64,000 nt of DNA from Streptomyces composti (GCF_012034205.1 NZ_JAATEM010000037.1:1-64000); one strand, 5' to 3'; positions 44,497 through 57,590 are shown, counted from the stretch's first letter. The notes: generated by a model from the letters alone, not told the origin. Program-made: numbers and translations.

Positions 44497-45764
44497 TGAT
44501 GTACGACCTTCTGGTGGTGGGTGCCGGTCCGTACGGGCTGTCGATCGCGGCGCATGCCGCGTCCGCCGGGCTGAGCATGCGGGTGTTCGGCCGCCCCATG
44601 GCGTCCTGGCGCGACCACATGCCCGCCGGCATGTTCCTGAAGTCCGAGCCGTGGGCGTCCAACCTGTCCGACCCGGCGGGCCGCTGGCGGCTCGACGTCT
44701 ACTGCGCCGAGAACGGGCTGACGGCGCGTCACGCCCACCCGATCCCGGTGGAGGCGTTCGCCGGGTACGGCCTGTGGTTCGCCAAGCACGCGGTGCCCGA
44801 CGTGGACGAGCGCACCATCGTGAGGCTGGCGACCGCGCCCGGCGGTTTCGTCGCGGTCACCGAGGACGGCCAGGAGGTGCATGCGCGCACCGTGGCGCTG
44901 GCGGTCGGTGTGATGCCGTTCATCGAGGTGCCGCAGGCGCTGCGCGGGCTGCACCCGTCGCTGGTGACCCACAGCAGCCACCACAGCGACCTCGGACAGT
45001 TCCGCGGCAAGGACGTCACCGTGATCGGCGGCGGGCAGGCGGCCCTGGAGACGGCGGCGCTGCTGGCCGAGCAGGGCACCCGGGTGCGGGTGCTGGCGCG
45101 GGCGGACCGGCTGGTGTGGAACGACGTGCCGCCGCCGTGGGAGCGCCCGTGGTGGCAGTCGGTGCGCTCCCCGCACAGCGGTCTCGGCCCCGGCTGGAAG
45201 AACTGGTTCTACTCCGAGCGTCCGGGCCTGTTCCGGCGGCTGCCGGAGTCCACGCGGGCGCGCATCGCCGCGACGGCGCTCGGTCCGGCGGGCGCCTGGT
45301 GGCTGCGGGACCGGGTGGAGGGCGCGGTGGAGGTGTCACCGAGCCACGAGGTGACGGCCGCCACCGCGGTGCCGGGCGGGGTGCGCCTGGACGTGCTGGG
45401 CCGTGACGGCTCGGTGCGCTCGATGGAGACCGAGCATGTGATCGCGGCGACCGGCTTCAGGGCCCGCTGCGACCGGCTGGGCCTGCTCGCTCCGGAGCTG
45501 CGCCGCGGCCTCGCCACGCTGCCCGACGGCTCCCCCGATGTCGGGCGGTGCTTCGAGTCCTCGCAGCCCGGGCTGTTCCTGGCGGGCCTGATCACCGCGT
45601 CCGGCTTCGGCCCGGCCATGCGCTTCGTGCACGGGGCGACCTTCACCGCCTCGACCCTGGTCCAGGGCGTGCGGCGCCGGCTCCGTTCGACGCCGGCCCG
45701 CGGCCGGGTCCCGCTGCCGGCGAGCGCGGGCCGCGCCGAGACGCCGGCTCCGGTGACCCGCTGA
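44496..45764 (+). CDS. FAD/NAD(P)-dependent oxidoreductase
   Basis: 422 residues. TGATG overlap with the ATP-grasp gene; a second ATG is one codon on. FAD-binding VVGAGPYGLSIAAHA, central NAD(P) motif VIGGGQAALETAALLAEQG and an ATGFR box, as in flavin-containing N-hydroxylating or Baeyer-Villiger type monooxygenases. It may oxidise the product of the ATP-grasp enzyme. It has no membrane segment. A strong hairpin follows. Confidence 0.87.
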   Translation: MMYDLLVVGAGPYGLSIAAHAASAGLSMRVFGRPMASWRDHMPAGMFLKSEPWASNLSDPAGRWRLDVYCAENGLTARHAHPIPVEAFAGYGLWFAKHAVPDVDERTIVRLATAPGGFVAVTEDGQEVHARTVALAVGVMPFIEVPQALRGLHPSLVTHSSHHSDLGQFRGKDVTVIGGGQAALETAALLAEQGTRVRVLARADRLVWNDVPPPWERPWWQSVRSPHSGLGPGWKNWFYSERPGLFRRLPESTRARIAATALGPAGAWWLRDRVEGAVEVSPSHEVTAATAVPGGVRLDVLGRDGSVRSMETEHVIAATGFRARCDRLGLLAPELRRGLATLPDGSPDVGRCFESSQPGLFLAGLITASGFGPAMRFVHGATFTASTLVQGVRRRLRSTPARGRVPLPASAGRAETPAPVTR

Positions 45765-45800
45765 CGGTGCCCTGCTGACGGGGCCCCGCGGGGCGTGGCA

Positions 45801-45836
45801 GGGCCGCCGACGGGATCACCCTCCCGTCGGCGGCCC
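45801..45836 (+). terminator. Terminator after oxidoreductase
   Basis: GGGCCGCCGACGGG / CCCGTCGGCGGCCC arms, 14 bp perfect, 8-base loop, then TTTG. Confidence 0.85.
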
Positions 45837-46067
45837 TTTGCCGGTCGGCGGGCCTTGCCGGTGGCGGGCCTTGCCGGTCGCCGGCCGGCTTGTCAGTCGG
45901 CGGGAACGCCCGCGCGCCCGGAACGGCTCCGGCACGGCCGCGCCCCCGTCCGGCTCGGTCACACGATGGCGGCCGTGTCGAACGGGGGCGGTTGGCCGCC
46001 GGGGCGGCGGCGGGGCCGGACGGAGAGGTTCGGCGCTCAGGGTGTCCGCCGGGGGCGGAACGGGGCT
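45837..46067. other. 230-bp convergent gap with short degenerate repeats
   Basis: It starts with three degenerate CCGGTCGGCGGGCCTTG-like units at 45841-45892. The rest shows nothing recognisable. No gene. Confidence 0.5.
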
Positions 46068-46958
46068 CTAGACGCGGGACGCGGCGCGACCGCGGCGGTA
46101 GAGCACGGCACCGCCGACGAGCATCGCGGCACCGGCCGCCGAGGCGGTGAGGAGGCCCTCGCTGCCGGTCTGGGCCAGGCTCGGGGCCTCGGGCTCCTTC
46201 TCCTCGGCCGGGGGCGCGACGACCTGCGTCGTCGGCGGCTTCTGGGTGGACGGCGGGGTCTTGGTCTCCTTCTCCGGCTCGTCCGGGGTGGAGACGCTGT
46301 TCTCGCAGTAGTTCTCGTACGCGGTGTTGAAGATGCCCACGACGTCGATGTTGTTGCCGCAGGCGTTCACCGGGACGTGGACCGGGAGCTGGATCAGGTT
46401 GCCGGAGAGAACACCGGGCGAGCCCTCGGCGCTGCCCACCGCCTGCGGACCGCCCTTGCCGTCGGAGTGGTTGACGCAGGTGTTGTCGGCGGTCTCGTTG
46501 AACAGTCCGGCGCCCGCGATGTTGTTGCCGCAGACGTTCACCGGGACGTGGACCGGCACCTGGACGTTGTTGCCGGAGCCGACACCGGGCGAGCCCTTGG
46601 CGACTCCCTCTGCCTGCGCGCCACCGCCGGAGCCGTCCTCGGCGGCGGACCTCGTGGACGCGGCACGGGACGACGAGGTGGAGGAGGAGTCCGCAGCGGC
46701 GGACTTCTTCTCGTCGTCCGTGTTGGCGCACACGTTGCCGGCCGCTTCGTTGAGCGCGCCGACCGCGCCGACGGTGTTGCCGCATACGTTCACCGGCGCC
46801 TCAACCGGCACCTGGACGTTGTTCCCGGACAGCACGCCGGGAGAGTTCTCGGCGGCTCCCTCCGCCTGCGAGTCGGCGAGGGCCGGGGCACCGTAGAGGG
46901 ACAGAATGCCCGTGGCGGCGGCCGCCGCGAACACTCCCCTGCTCAGGGTCTGTCGCAA
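46068..46958 (-). CDS. Long, sortase-anchored chaplin with three chaplin domains
   Basis: 296 residues. The TTG start gives MRQTLSRGVFAAAAATG, the usual long-chaplin N-terminus, with AGGAAG upstream; no ATG or GTG fits better. After the signal peptide come three chaplin domains, each beginning SPGVxSGNxxQxPV and with paired cysteines (VNVCGN...NVCAN; VNVCGN...NTCVN; VNACGN...NYCEN). They are separated by a 35-residue Ser-rich linker and a short one. A Pro/Glu/Thr spacer precedes the sorting signal LAQTG, a membrane helix and RRGR. ChpA-C of S. coelicolor have two domains. It should anchor chaplin fibrils to the wall. Confidence 0.95.
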   Translation of the reverse strand: MRQTLSRGVFAAAAATGILSLYGAPALADSQAEGAAENSPGVLSGNNVQVPVEAPVNVCGNTVGAVGALNEAAGNVCANTDDEKKSAAADSSSTSSSRAASTRSAAEDGSGGGAQAEGVAKGSPGVGSGNNVQVPVHVPVNVCGNNIAGAGLFNETADNTCVNHSDGKGGPQAVGSAEGSPGVLSGNLIQLPVHVPVNACGNNIDVVGIFNTAYENYCENSVSTPDEPEKETKTPPSTQKPPTTQVVAPPAEEKEPEAPSLAQTGSEGLLTASAAGAAMLVGGAVLYRRGRAASRV

Positions 46959-47061
46959 TGTCGTTGTCTTCCTGCTTGAAGATTTGGGAAAGCCGGCCTT
47001 TGCGAGGAGACCGACATCCGGAGGTCGGCCTTCTCTTGGCGTCGCATGCCCTACTCCTTCA

Positions 47062-47089
47062 TCAACCCGGTCCACAGGGATCGGTTGCG
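47062..47089 (-). promoter_or_regulatory. Candidate sigma-BldN-type promoter of the long chaplin
   Basis: On the minus strand CGCAAC, 16 bp, GGTTGA. Transcription would start near 47055, about 95 bases before the TTG start. Spacing and sequence parallel the short-chaplin element, which lends mutual support. Confidence 0.5.
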
Positions 47090-47185
47090 CAGGTTCACCC
47101 GGATGGCCCGCACCGGTCGCGGGCGGCGCGCGGCGGCCGTCCGGGGACGACGACGCGGTGGAAGTGACGGTCCGTGAAGGTCCGC

Positions 47186-48045
47186 CTAGGACACCACGTC
47201 CTTGCGGGCGAAGCCGCGGAAGGCGGCGGCGAACAGGACCAGGGCGCAGGCGACGGAGACCGCCGCGCCCTGGATCATCCCGGACCACTCGGGCGTGGGC
47301 TGGACCGCGTCGATCCAGGCGAACTGCCAGTGCGCGGGCAGGAAGTCCCGCCAGTGGCCGAGCGCGGTGACCGCGTCCAGCACATTGCCGGCGATGGTCA
47401 GTCCGACCGCCCCGCCGACCGCGCCCAGCGGGGCGTCGGTGCGGGTCGACAGCCAGAACGCCAGGCCCGCCGTGACCAGCTGGGAGACGAACAGGTAGGC
47501 CACGACCACCACCAGCCGCTGGGCCGCCGTGCCGGCGTCCAGCGCACCGCCGGTGGGCAGGTGCAGGGAGCCCCAGCCGTAGGCGGCGGTGCCGACGGCG
47601 AGGGCGACCAGCGGCAGCAGCACCATCGCGGCGAGACTGAGCCCCAGTCCGACGATCAGCTTGGACCACAGCAGCCGCATCCGGGGCACGGGCGCGGCCA
47701 GCAGATAGCGCAGGGAGGACCAGCTCGCCTCCGAGGCCACCGTGTCCCCGCAGAACAGGGCGACCGGGATGACCAGCAGGAAGCCCGCGGAGACGAAGAG
47801 GCTGACGGCGGCGAAGTTGGCGCCGGAGGCGGTGGCCGTGTCCATCAGCGTGACGCGGTCGCTGCGGCCTCCCGGCTCGCCGCCGATCGCGAAGGCGGTC
47901 GCCAGCACGAACGGCAGGGCGGCCAGCACCGAGTACATCACCAGTGTCCGGCGGCGTTTGAGCTGGCGGACCAGCTCCACCCGCAGGGGCAGGGTGCGGC
48001 CGGCCCGGTAGCCGGCCGCCTCGGGGTGTCCGGTGAGCGTGCTGC

Positions 48046-48049
<4 letters not shown>
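47186..48049 (-). CDS. ABC transporter permease
   Basis: 287 residues, six predicted membrane helices of the ABC2 type (VLAALPFVLATAFAIG; FVSAGFLLVIPVALFCG; LIVGLGLSLAAMVLLPLVALAVG). The start overlaps the stop of the upstream fused hydrolase/ATPase gene by ATGA, so they are co-translated. It forms the membrane half of an exporter with that ATPase. Substrate unknown. Confidence 0.9.
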
Positions 48050-50712
<2,663 letters not shown>

Positions 50713-50883
50713 GCGAACCACGGTACGGGGTGCACCCCCCGTCCCCCTGCCGCCCGGAGACCGAACCTCGTCACCTCCCGCTGGTGTACCCACCGGTCCC
50801 CGCATACCGCGGCCGTCGTACGAGAATCTGGCCACGGCCTCTCACCGGGCGCGTCCCGCAGGCGTGCACACCGGCACAGGGGC

Positions 50884-50910
50884 GGGGCCGCCCGTGGAAC
50901 GGACGGCCCC
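50884..50910 (-). terminator. Terminator after mmsA
   Basis: GGGGCCGCCCGT / ACGGACGGCCCC arms with one mismatch and a 3-base loop, 36 bases past the mmsA stop. Confidence 0.7.
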
Positions 50911-50945
50911 GTGAGGGTGTGTGGCGACGGTGCGCGAGCGGGTGC

Positions 50946-52448
<1,503 letters not shown>

Positions 52449-52462
52449 GACCGAGTACTCCT

Positions 52463-54355
52463 TCACAGATGGCGGCGTCGGGTGGAGACGTGCCGTTCGT
52501 ACAGCTCACGTGCCTTGACCGCGGACGCGCGGGTCGCGGTCTCGGCCACAGGTACATCCCACCAGGCCTGCGCCGGAGGCGCGCCCGACACAGTGTCGGT
52601 CGTTTGGGTCTCCACGTAGACACATGTGGGAGTGTCGGCGGTTCGTGCCTCGGCGAGTGCCCCGCGCAGTCCGTCGACAGTCCTGGCGCGCAGCACCCGC
52701 ATGCCGAGGCTGGCCGCATTGGCGGCGAGATCGACCGGCAGCGGTGGCCCGGTGTGGCCGCCGTCGGCGGACGGGAAGCGGTAGGCGGTGCCGAACCGCT
52801 CGCCGCCGACCGACTCGGACAGCGCGCCGATGGAGGCGTAGCCGTGGTTCTGCAGGATCACGACCTTGATCGCGATTCCCTCCTGCACGGCGGTGACGAT
52901 CTCGGTGGGCATCATCAGATAGGTGCCGTCGCCGACCAGGGCCCACACCTGCCGCTCGGGGGCGGCGAGCTTGACCCCGATGGCGGCGGGGATCTCGTAG
53001 CCCATGCAGGAGTAGCCGTACTCCACGTGGTACTGGTCGCGGGAGCGGGTGCGCCAGAGCTTGTGCAGGTCGCCGGGGAGTGAGCCGGCGGCGTTGATGA
53101 CGATGTCGGTCTCGTCCACCAGGCTGTCCAGGACGCCGAGCACCTGCGGCTGGGTGGGACGTACGTCGGGCTCGTCGGCCTCGTAGCAGGCGTCGACGCG
53201 CTGCTCCCAGCGCTCCTTGTCCTCGCTGTACTCGGCGGCGTAGCCGGCGGTGATCCGGTACCGGGGCTCGCTGAGCGCCTCGGTCAGCTGGGTCAGGGCG
53301 CTGCGGGCGTCGGCGATCAGCGGGAGCCCGGCGAGCTTGTGACCGTCGAAGGCGGTGATGTTGAGGCTGAGGAAGCGGACGTCCGGGTTCTGGAAGAGGG
53401 TGCCGGAGGCGGTGGTGAAGTCGGTGTAGCGGGTGCCGACGCCGATCACCAGGTCGGCGGCGCGGGCGAGTTCGCAGGCGGTGGCGGTGCCGGTGTGGCC
53501 GATGCCGCCGACGTCCTGGGGGTGGTCGTGGCGCAGGGCGCCCTTGCCCGCCTGGGTGGAGGCGACCGGGATGCCGGTGGCCTCGGCGAAGCCGGCGAGG
53601 GCCTCCTCGGCGCGGCTGTGGCGCACCCCGCCGCCGGCGATCAGCAGGGGGCGGCGGGCGGCGCGTATCGCGGTGACGGCCGCGGCCAGTTCGGCCGGGT
53701 CGGCGGCGGGGCGGCGCACCGTCCAGACCCGTTCGGCGAAGAACTCCTCCGGCCAGTCGTACGCCTCCGCCTGCACGTCCTGCGGCAGGGCGAGGGTGAC
53801 GGCGCCGGTCTCGGCGGGGTCGGTGAGCACGCGCATCGCGTTCAGCGCGGAGGGGATCAGCGCCTCGGGGCGGGTGATGCGGTCGAAGTAGCGGCTGACC
53901 GGGCGCAGGCAGTCGTTGACCGACACATCGCCGGCGTGCGGCACCTCCAGCTGCTGCAGCACCGGGTCGGCGGGGCGGGCGGCGAAGACGTCGCCGGGCA
54001 GCAGCAGCACCGGCAGGTGGTTGACGGTGGCGAGGGCGGCGCCGGTGACCAGGTTGGTGGCGCCGGGGCCAATGGAGGTGGTGACGGCGTGGGCGGACAG
54101 CCGGCCGCACTGGCGGGCGTATCCGACGGCGGCGTGCACCATGGCCTGCTCGTTGCGACCCTGGTGATACGGCATCACCTCCGCGTGCTCCAGCAGCGCC
54201 TGGCCGATTCCGGCGACATTGCCGTGGCCGAGGATGCCCCAGGTGGCCCCGATCAGCCTGCGCCGCTCACCGTCGCGCTCGGTGTACTGGGCGGCGAGGA
54301 AACGGACGAGTGCCTGGGCGACCGTGAGCCGGGTGGTCGTGGTGTGCGCCGTCAT
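52463..54355 (-). CDS. iolD: 3D-(3,5/4)-trihydroxycyclohexane-1,2-dione hydrolase (IolD)
   Basis: 630 residues. A thiamin-diphosphate enzyme: activating glutamate in GRNEQAMVHAA, central FAD-less domain with GGGVRHSRAEEA, and the ThDP/Mg motif GDGTYLMMPTEIV ending with NHGYASIGALS. LIGATWGILGHGNVAGIGQAL is the typical IolD N-terminus. It opens the ring of the inositol-derived dione. AGGGGG precedes the ATG at 54355. It is co-transcribed with mmsA; other iol genes are not in the window. Confidence 0.95.
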   Translation of the reverse strand: MTAHTTTTRLTVAQALVRFLAAQYTERDGERRRLIGATWGILGHGNVAGIGQALLEHAEVMPYHQGRNEQAMVHAAVGYARQCGRLSAHAVTTSIGPGATNLVTGAALATVNHLPVLLLPGDVFAARPADPVLQQLEVPHAGDVSVNDCLRPVSRYFDRITRPEALIPSALNAMRVLTDPAETGAVTLALPQDVQAEAYDWPEEFFAERVWTVRRPAADPAELAAAVTAIRAARRPLLIAGGGVRHSRAEEALAGFAEATGIPVASTQAGKGALRHDHPQDVGGIGHTGTATACELARAADLVIGVGTRYTDFTTASGTLFQNPDVRFLSLNITAFDGHKLAGLPLIADARSALTQLTEALSEPRYRITAGYAAEYSEDKERWEQRVDACYEADEPDVRPTQPQVLGVLDSLVDETDIVINAAGSLPGDLHKLWRTRSRDQYHVEYGYSCMGYEIPAAIGVKLAAPERQVWALVGDGTYLMMPTEIVTAVQEGIAIKVVILQNHGYASIGALSESVGGERFGTAYRFPSADGGHTGPPLPVDLAANAASLGMRVLRARTVDGLRGALAEARTADTPTCVYVETQTTDTVSGAPPAQAWWDVPVAETATRASAVKARELYERHVSTRRRHL

Positions 54356-54420
54356 CGGGTAACCCCCTGTGCTGTCGGCGTGGGCCGGACGAAAGCGGAA
54401 CCGCGCCGAGGTATACGCGC

Positions 54421-54456
54421 GGCCGGCCCGCCGTGTTCGCCTGCGGCGGGCCGGCC
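54421..54456 (-). promoter_or_regulatory. Hairpin in the iolD leader
   Basis: GGCCGGCCCGCCG / CGGCGGGCCGGCC, perfect 13-bp arms with a 10-base loop, inside the roughly 240-nt leader between the predicted iolD start site and its ATG. No T tract follows. It may affect mRNA stability or attenuation. Confidence 0.5.
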
Positions 54457-54603
54457 GGGGGTCCGGTCGGGAGTCCTCCGGCGCGGGGCCGAAGCGGGCG
54501 GGGAGTCGTCGCTCGCACTTCGCTCCTGCCAAAGCAAAGCGGCCTCCCGCGCCGGAGGTGATCGGTGCCGGGCGCGCGTCCCGTTCCTACGGCCCTTCCC
54601 CGG

Positions 54604-54632
54604 TTTCTAGCCGGGCGGCGCAGCGCTGTCAA
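54604..54632 (-). promoter_or_regulatory. Housekeeping-type promoter of iolD-mmsA
   Basis: On the minus strand TTGACA, 17 bp, TAGAAA, close to the sigma-70/HrdB consensus. Just upstream of the -35 is the dyad TGTC-TG-GACA (54638-54647), within a GTnnnnAC frame typical of GntR-family operators. Confidence 0.7.
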
Positions 54633-54864
54633 CATTTTGTCCAGACATACGGACCAGATCGCGTCAGGGATGTCACAGACGCCTCACCCGTGTCACACAT
54701 GTCCCGTGCACGCGGGACCTTGGTCACACCCGCGCACGAACCCTGCCTCGGCCTCATCACGCATCGTTCACCGGGCACAACGCTTGGTGATCACCAGCGC
54801 AGCCCGGCTCCCCCTGACGGCCACCCCCGGCCGCCGCCGTGGTCTGCGCGGGGAGGTACGACGC
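54633..54864. other. Upstream region of iolD and small HTH gene
   Basis: Divergent control region. Apart from the operator-like dyad it holds a run of GTCACA-type motifs at 54675-54735. No gene was seen. Confidence 0.45.
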
Positions 54865-55059
54865 ATGACCGACAGAAGGCTGTGGTCCTACAAGGACATC
54901 GCTGCGCACATCAAGGTGCAGCCGGACACCGTGCGCTCCTACCGCAAGCACGGCTTGCTGCCGCCGCCCGACCATGTGGAAGGGGGCAAGCCCTACTGGT
55001 ACGCGGACACCGTCCGGGCCTGGGTGGCGTCGCGTCCGGGAAACCGGGGGCGGAGGTGA
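54865..55059 (+). CDS. Small MerR/excisionase-like DNA-binding protein
   Basis: 64 residues. GGGAGG precedes the ATG by 9 bases. It is essentially one winged helix-turn-helix (WSYKDIAAHIKVQPDTVRSYRKHGLLPPPDHVEGGKPYWYADTVRAWV), of the size and type of BldC or excisionases. It is divergent from iolD and could be its regulator, or act elsewhere. No phage genes accompany it. Confidence 0.85.
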   Translation: MTDRRLWSYKDIAAHIKVQPDTVRSYRKHGLLPPPDHVEGGKPYWYADTVRAWVASRPGNRGRR

Positions 55060-55085
55060 GGGGCTGAGGCCCCGGCCCTGCGCAC

Positions 55086-55132
55086 GAGCGGCGGCTGCGT
55101 CCCACCGACCGGGTGGGGCGCAGCCGCCGCTC
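55086..55132. terminator. Bidirectional terminator
   Basis: GAGCGGCGGCTGCG / CGCAGCCGCCGCTC arms, 14 bp perfect, with further CCCACC/GGTGGG pairing inside. Between convergent HTH and MMPL genes. Confidence 0.82.
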
Positions 55133-55209
55133 CCTGCTCAGGCGCCGCCGTTCGGCTCAGGCGTCGCTGCCCTCTTCCGCCGCTCCCTGACTCCGGGGAG
55201 CCGGCGGTG

Positions 55210-57516
55210 TCAGCTCCGCCCGGCGTCCACCGTGTCGCGCCGGCCACCGGACGGCTCGTCCCGGGGCCCGTCCGGCTCCGAGGCCGGCTGCTCTGCCGGG
55301 CCGCCGGCGGCCTCCTCGCGCGGTTCGGACTCCCCCTCGCTGAGCCCGAACCGCTCGTGGAACCGGCGCAGCGGCCGCGGCGCCCACCAGGTGGCGCGGC
55401 CGGTGAGCCGCATCACCGAGGGGACGAGCAGGCTGCGGACGATCATCGCGTCCATCAGGACGGCCAGCGCGATGCCGAGGCCCAGCATCTTGGTGTTGGT
55501 CACCCGGGAGGTGCCGATGGCGACCATGACCACCGCCAGGATGACCGCCGCCGCCGTGATCAGCCCGCCGGTGCGCTGCAGACCGTGCCGGACCGCCTGC
55601 TCGTGGTCGCCGGTCTTCTCGTACTCCTCCTTGATGCGGGAGAGCAGGAACACCCCGTAGTCCATGGAGAGTCCGAAGGCCACGCAGAACATCAGCACCG
55701 GCAGGGTGGTCTCGATGGAGCCGGGGCTGGTGAAGCCCAGCAGACCGGAGAGATGACCGTCCTGGAAGACCCAGACCACCGCCCCGAACATCGCGGTGAG
55801 GCTGAGCGCGTTGAGCACCACCGCCTGGATCGGTATCAGCACACTGCCGGTGAGCAGGAAGACCAGCAGCAGGGTGACCAGGGCGATGAGGACGAGGGCG
55901 AGCGGCAGTTGCTCCGCTATGGCGTCCTTGGAGTCGACCAGGACGGCCGCCATGCCGGTCACCTTGGTGTCGAACGGGGCGTCCACCGCGCGCAGTTCGC
56001 CCACCAGCCGCTGGGCGGGGTCGTCCACGGCCTCGCCCTCGGGCAGCACGGTGAAGTAGGCCGAGTCGCCCTTCACCAGGGGGCCCTCGACCCGCAGGAC
56101 CTCGGGCAGGGCGGCGACGCGCTCCTTGTAGGCGGCGTACTGCGCCTCGGTGGCGCGTCCCTCGGCGAGGACCTCGAGGCCGCCGCCGGGGCTGCCCGGG
56201 AAGCCGTCGCGGATGTGCTGCTGCACGATGTGCGACTCGGCGCCGGCGGGCAGCTGGCGGTCGTCGGCGGTGCCGAACTTCACGCCCAGGAAGGGCAGTC
56301 CGAGCAGCACCAGCACGGCGGTGGTGCCCAGGGCGAAGAACGGGGCGCGGCGCATCACCACCCGGGCCGTGCGGCCCCAGGCGGCGCCCTCCTCCACGAC
56401 GGCCTGCCGCCCGGCCTGGTCCGGCGCCGCGTCCGCGGCCCCCTTTCCTCGCCCGCGCCGCAACAGCCGCCTGAGATCCAGGGAGTTGACCCGGTGGCCG
56501 AGCAGCACCAGGGCGGCCGGGAGCAGGATCAGCGCGGCGGCCGCGGCCAGCAGCACCACCGCAATGCCGGCGTAGGCGAAGGAGCGCAGGAAGTACTGCG
56601 GGAAGAGCAGCATCGCGGCGAGGGACACGGCGACCGTGAGCGCGGAGAACAGCACCGTACGGCCGGCCGTGCGCAGCGTGGCGCCCACGGCGGTCAGCGG
56701 GTCGCCGTCCGCGGCCAGCTCCTCGCGGAAGCGGCGGACGATGAACAGGGCGTAGTCGATGGCGAGACCGAGTCCGAGCGCGGTGGTCAGGTTCATCGCG
56801 AAGACCGACACATCGGTGAACTCGGTGAGGCCGCGCAGCACGGCGTTGGTGCCCAGGATGGCGACAACACCGATACCGAGGGGCAGCAGGGCGGCGACGG
56901 CGCTGCCGAAGACCATCACCAGCAGGACCAGCGTCACGGGCAGGGCGATCATCTCGGCCCGCAGCAGGTCCTCCTGGATGATCGTCTGCATCTCCTGCCG
57001 CACCGCGACCGGGCCGCCGACGCTGACGTCCACCGGGCCGTTCTCGCCGCGGTAGGCAGGGGCTATGCGGTCCAGGGTCTCGTACATCGCGGTCTCGTCG
57101 CCGGTGATGCGGGCGGCGATCAGCGCCTCGCGCCCGTCCTCGGCGCGCAGCGCGGGCGAGCCCGTCTGCCAGTAGGAGCGGACGCCGGTCACTCCCCGCT
57201 CCCCGGCCAGCCGCTCGGCGAGCCGCCTGCCCTCGGCGGCGACGGCCGGGTCGTCCACATCGGCGCTGCCCGCGTCGACGAGCAGCAGGAGGTTGGGCTG
57301 GGAGTCGGGGAACTCTCGCTCCAGGGCCTTGGTGGCGTAGGTGGACTCGGCGTCCGGGTCCTCCCAGCCGCCGCTGCGCATGCGGTCGGCGACATCGCCG
57401 CCGGCCAGCACGGCGAGCACCGTGAGCACCAGGGCCGCCAGCAGCGACAGGCGGGGCCTGGCGGTGACGAGGCGCGTGAAGCCCCCGGTCCCGGGCGGCT
57501 TGCTGACTTCACTCAT
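55210..57516 (-). CDS. MMPL/RND-family membrane exporter
   Basis: 768 residues with about 12 membrane helices in two repeats, each with a large extracytoplasmic loop (about 35-175 and 390-540). Typical MMPL motifs: TALGLGLAIDYALFIVRRFREEL in helix block one and FCVAFGLSMDYGVFLLSRIKEEY in block two, both carrying the aspartate-tyrosine pair of the proton relay. These proteins export lipids, glycolipids or drugs. It diverges from a TetR gene whose operator overlaps its promoter, so it is probably induced by its substrate. Confidence 0.92.
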   Translation of the reverse strand: MSEVSKPPGTGGFTRLVTARPRLSLLAALVLTVLAVLAGGDVADRMRSGGWEDPDAESTYATKALEREFPDSQPNLLLLVDAGSADVDDPAVAAEGRRLAERLAGERGVTGVRSYWQTGSPALRAEDGREALIAARITGDETAMYETLDRIAPAYRGENGPVDVSVGGPVAVRQEMQTIIQEDLLRAEMIALPVTLVLLVMVFGSAVAALLPLGIGVVAILGTNAVLRGLTEFTDVSVFAMNLTTALGLGLAIDYALFIVRRFREELAADGDPLTAVGATLRTAGRTVLFSALTVAVSLAAMLLFPQYFLRSFAYAGIAVVLLAAAAALILLPAALVLLGHRVNSLDLRRLLRRGRGKGAADAAPDQAGRQAVVEEGAAWGRTARVVMRRAPFFALGTTAVLVLLGLPFLGVKFGTADDRQLPAGAESHIVQQHIRDGFPGSPGGGLEVLAEGRATEAQYAAYKERVAALPEVLRVEGPLVKGDSAYFTVLPEGEAVDDPAQRLVGELRAVDAPFDTKVTGMAAVLVDSKDAIAEQLPLALVLIALVTLLLVFLLTGSVLIPIQAVVLNALSLTAMFGAVVWVFQDGHLSGLLGFTSPGSIETTLPVLMFCVAFGLSMDYGVFLLSRIKEEYEKTGDHEQAVRHGLQRTGGLITAAAVILAVVMVAIGTSRVTNTKMLGLGIALAVLMDAMIVRSLLVPSVMRLTGRATWWAPRPLRRFHERFGLSEGESEPREEAAGGPAEQPASEPDGPRDEPSGGRRDTVDAGRS

Positions 57517-57534
57517 CCTGCGCTGTCCCCTTCA

Positions 57535-57566
57535 CCATGCAGTCGTCTTACCGTGCAGTCGTCTTG
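57535..57566. repeat. Two tandem 16-bp repeats in the MMPL leader
   Basis: CCATGCAGTCGTCTTA and CCGTGCAGTCGTCTTG, head to tail, two mismatches, starting 18 bases upstream of the MMPL start. A degenerate continuation (CCGTCACCGTGCAGTGCAGT) follows. Confidence 0.8.
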
Positions 57567-57590
57567 CCGTCACCGTGCAGTGCAGTCCGG

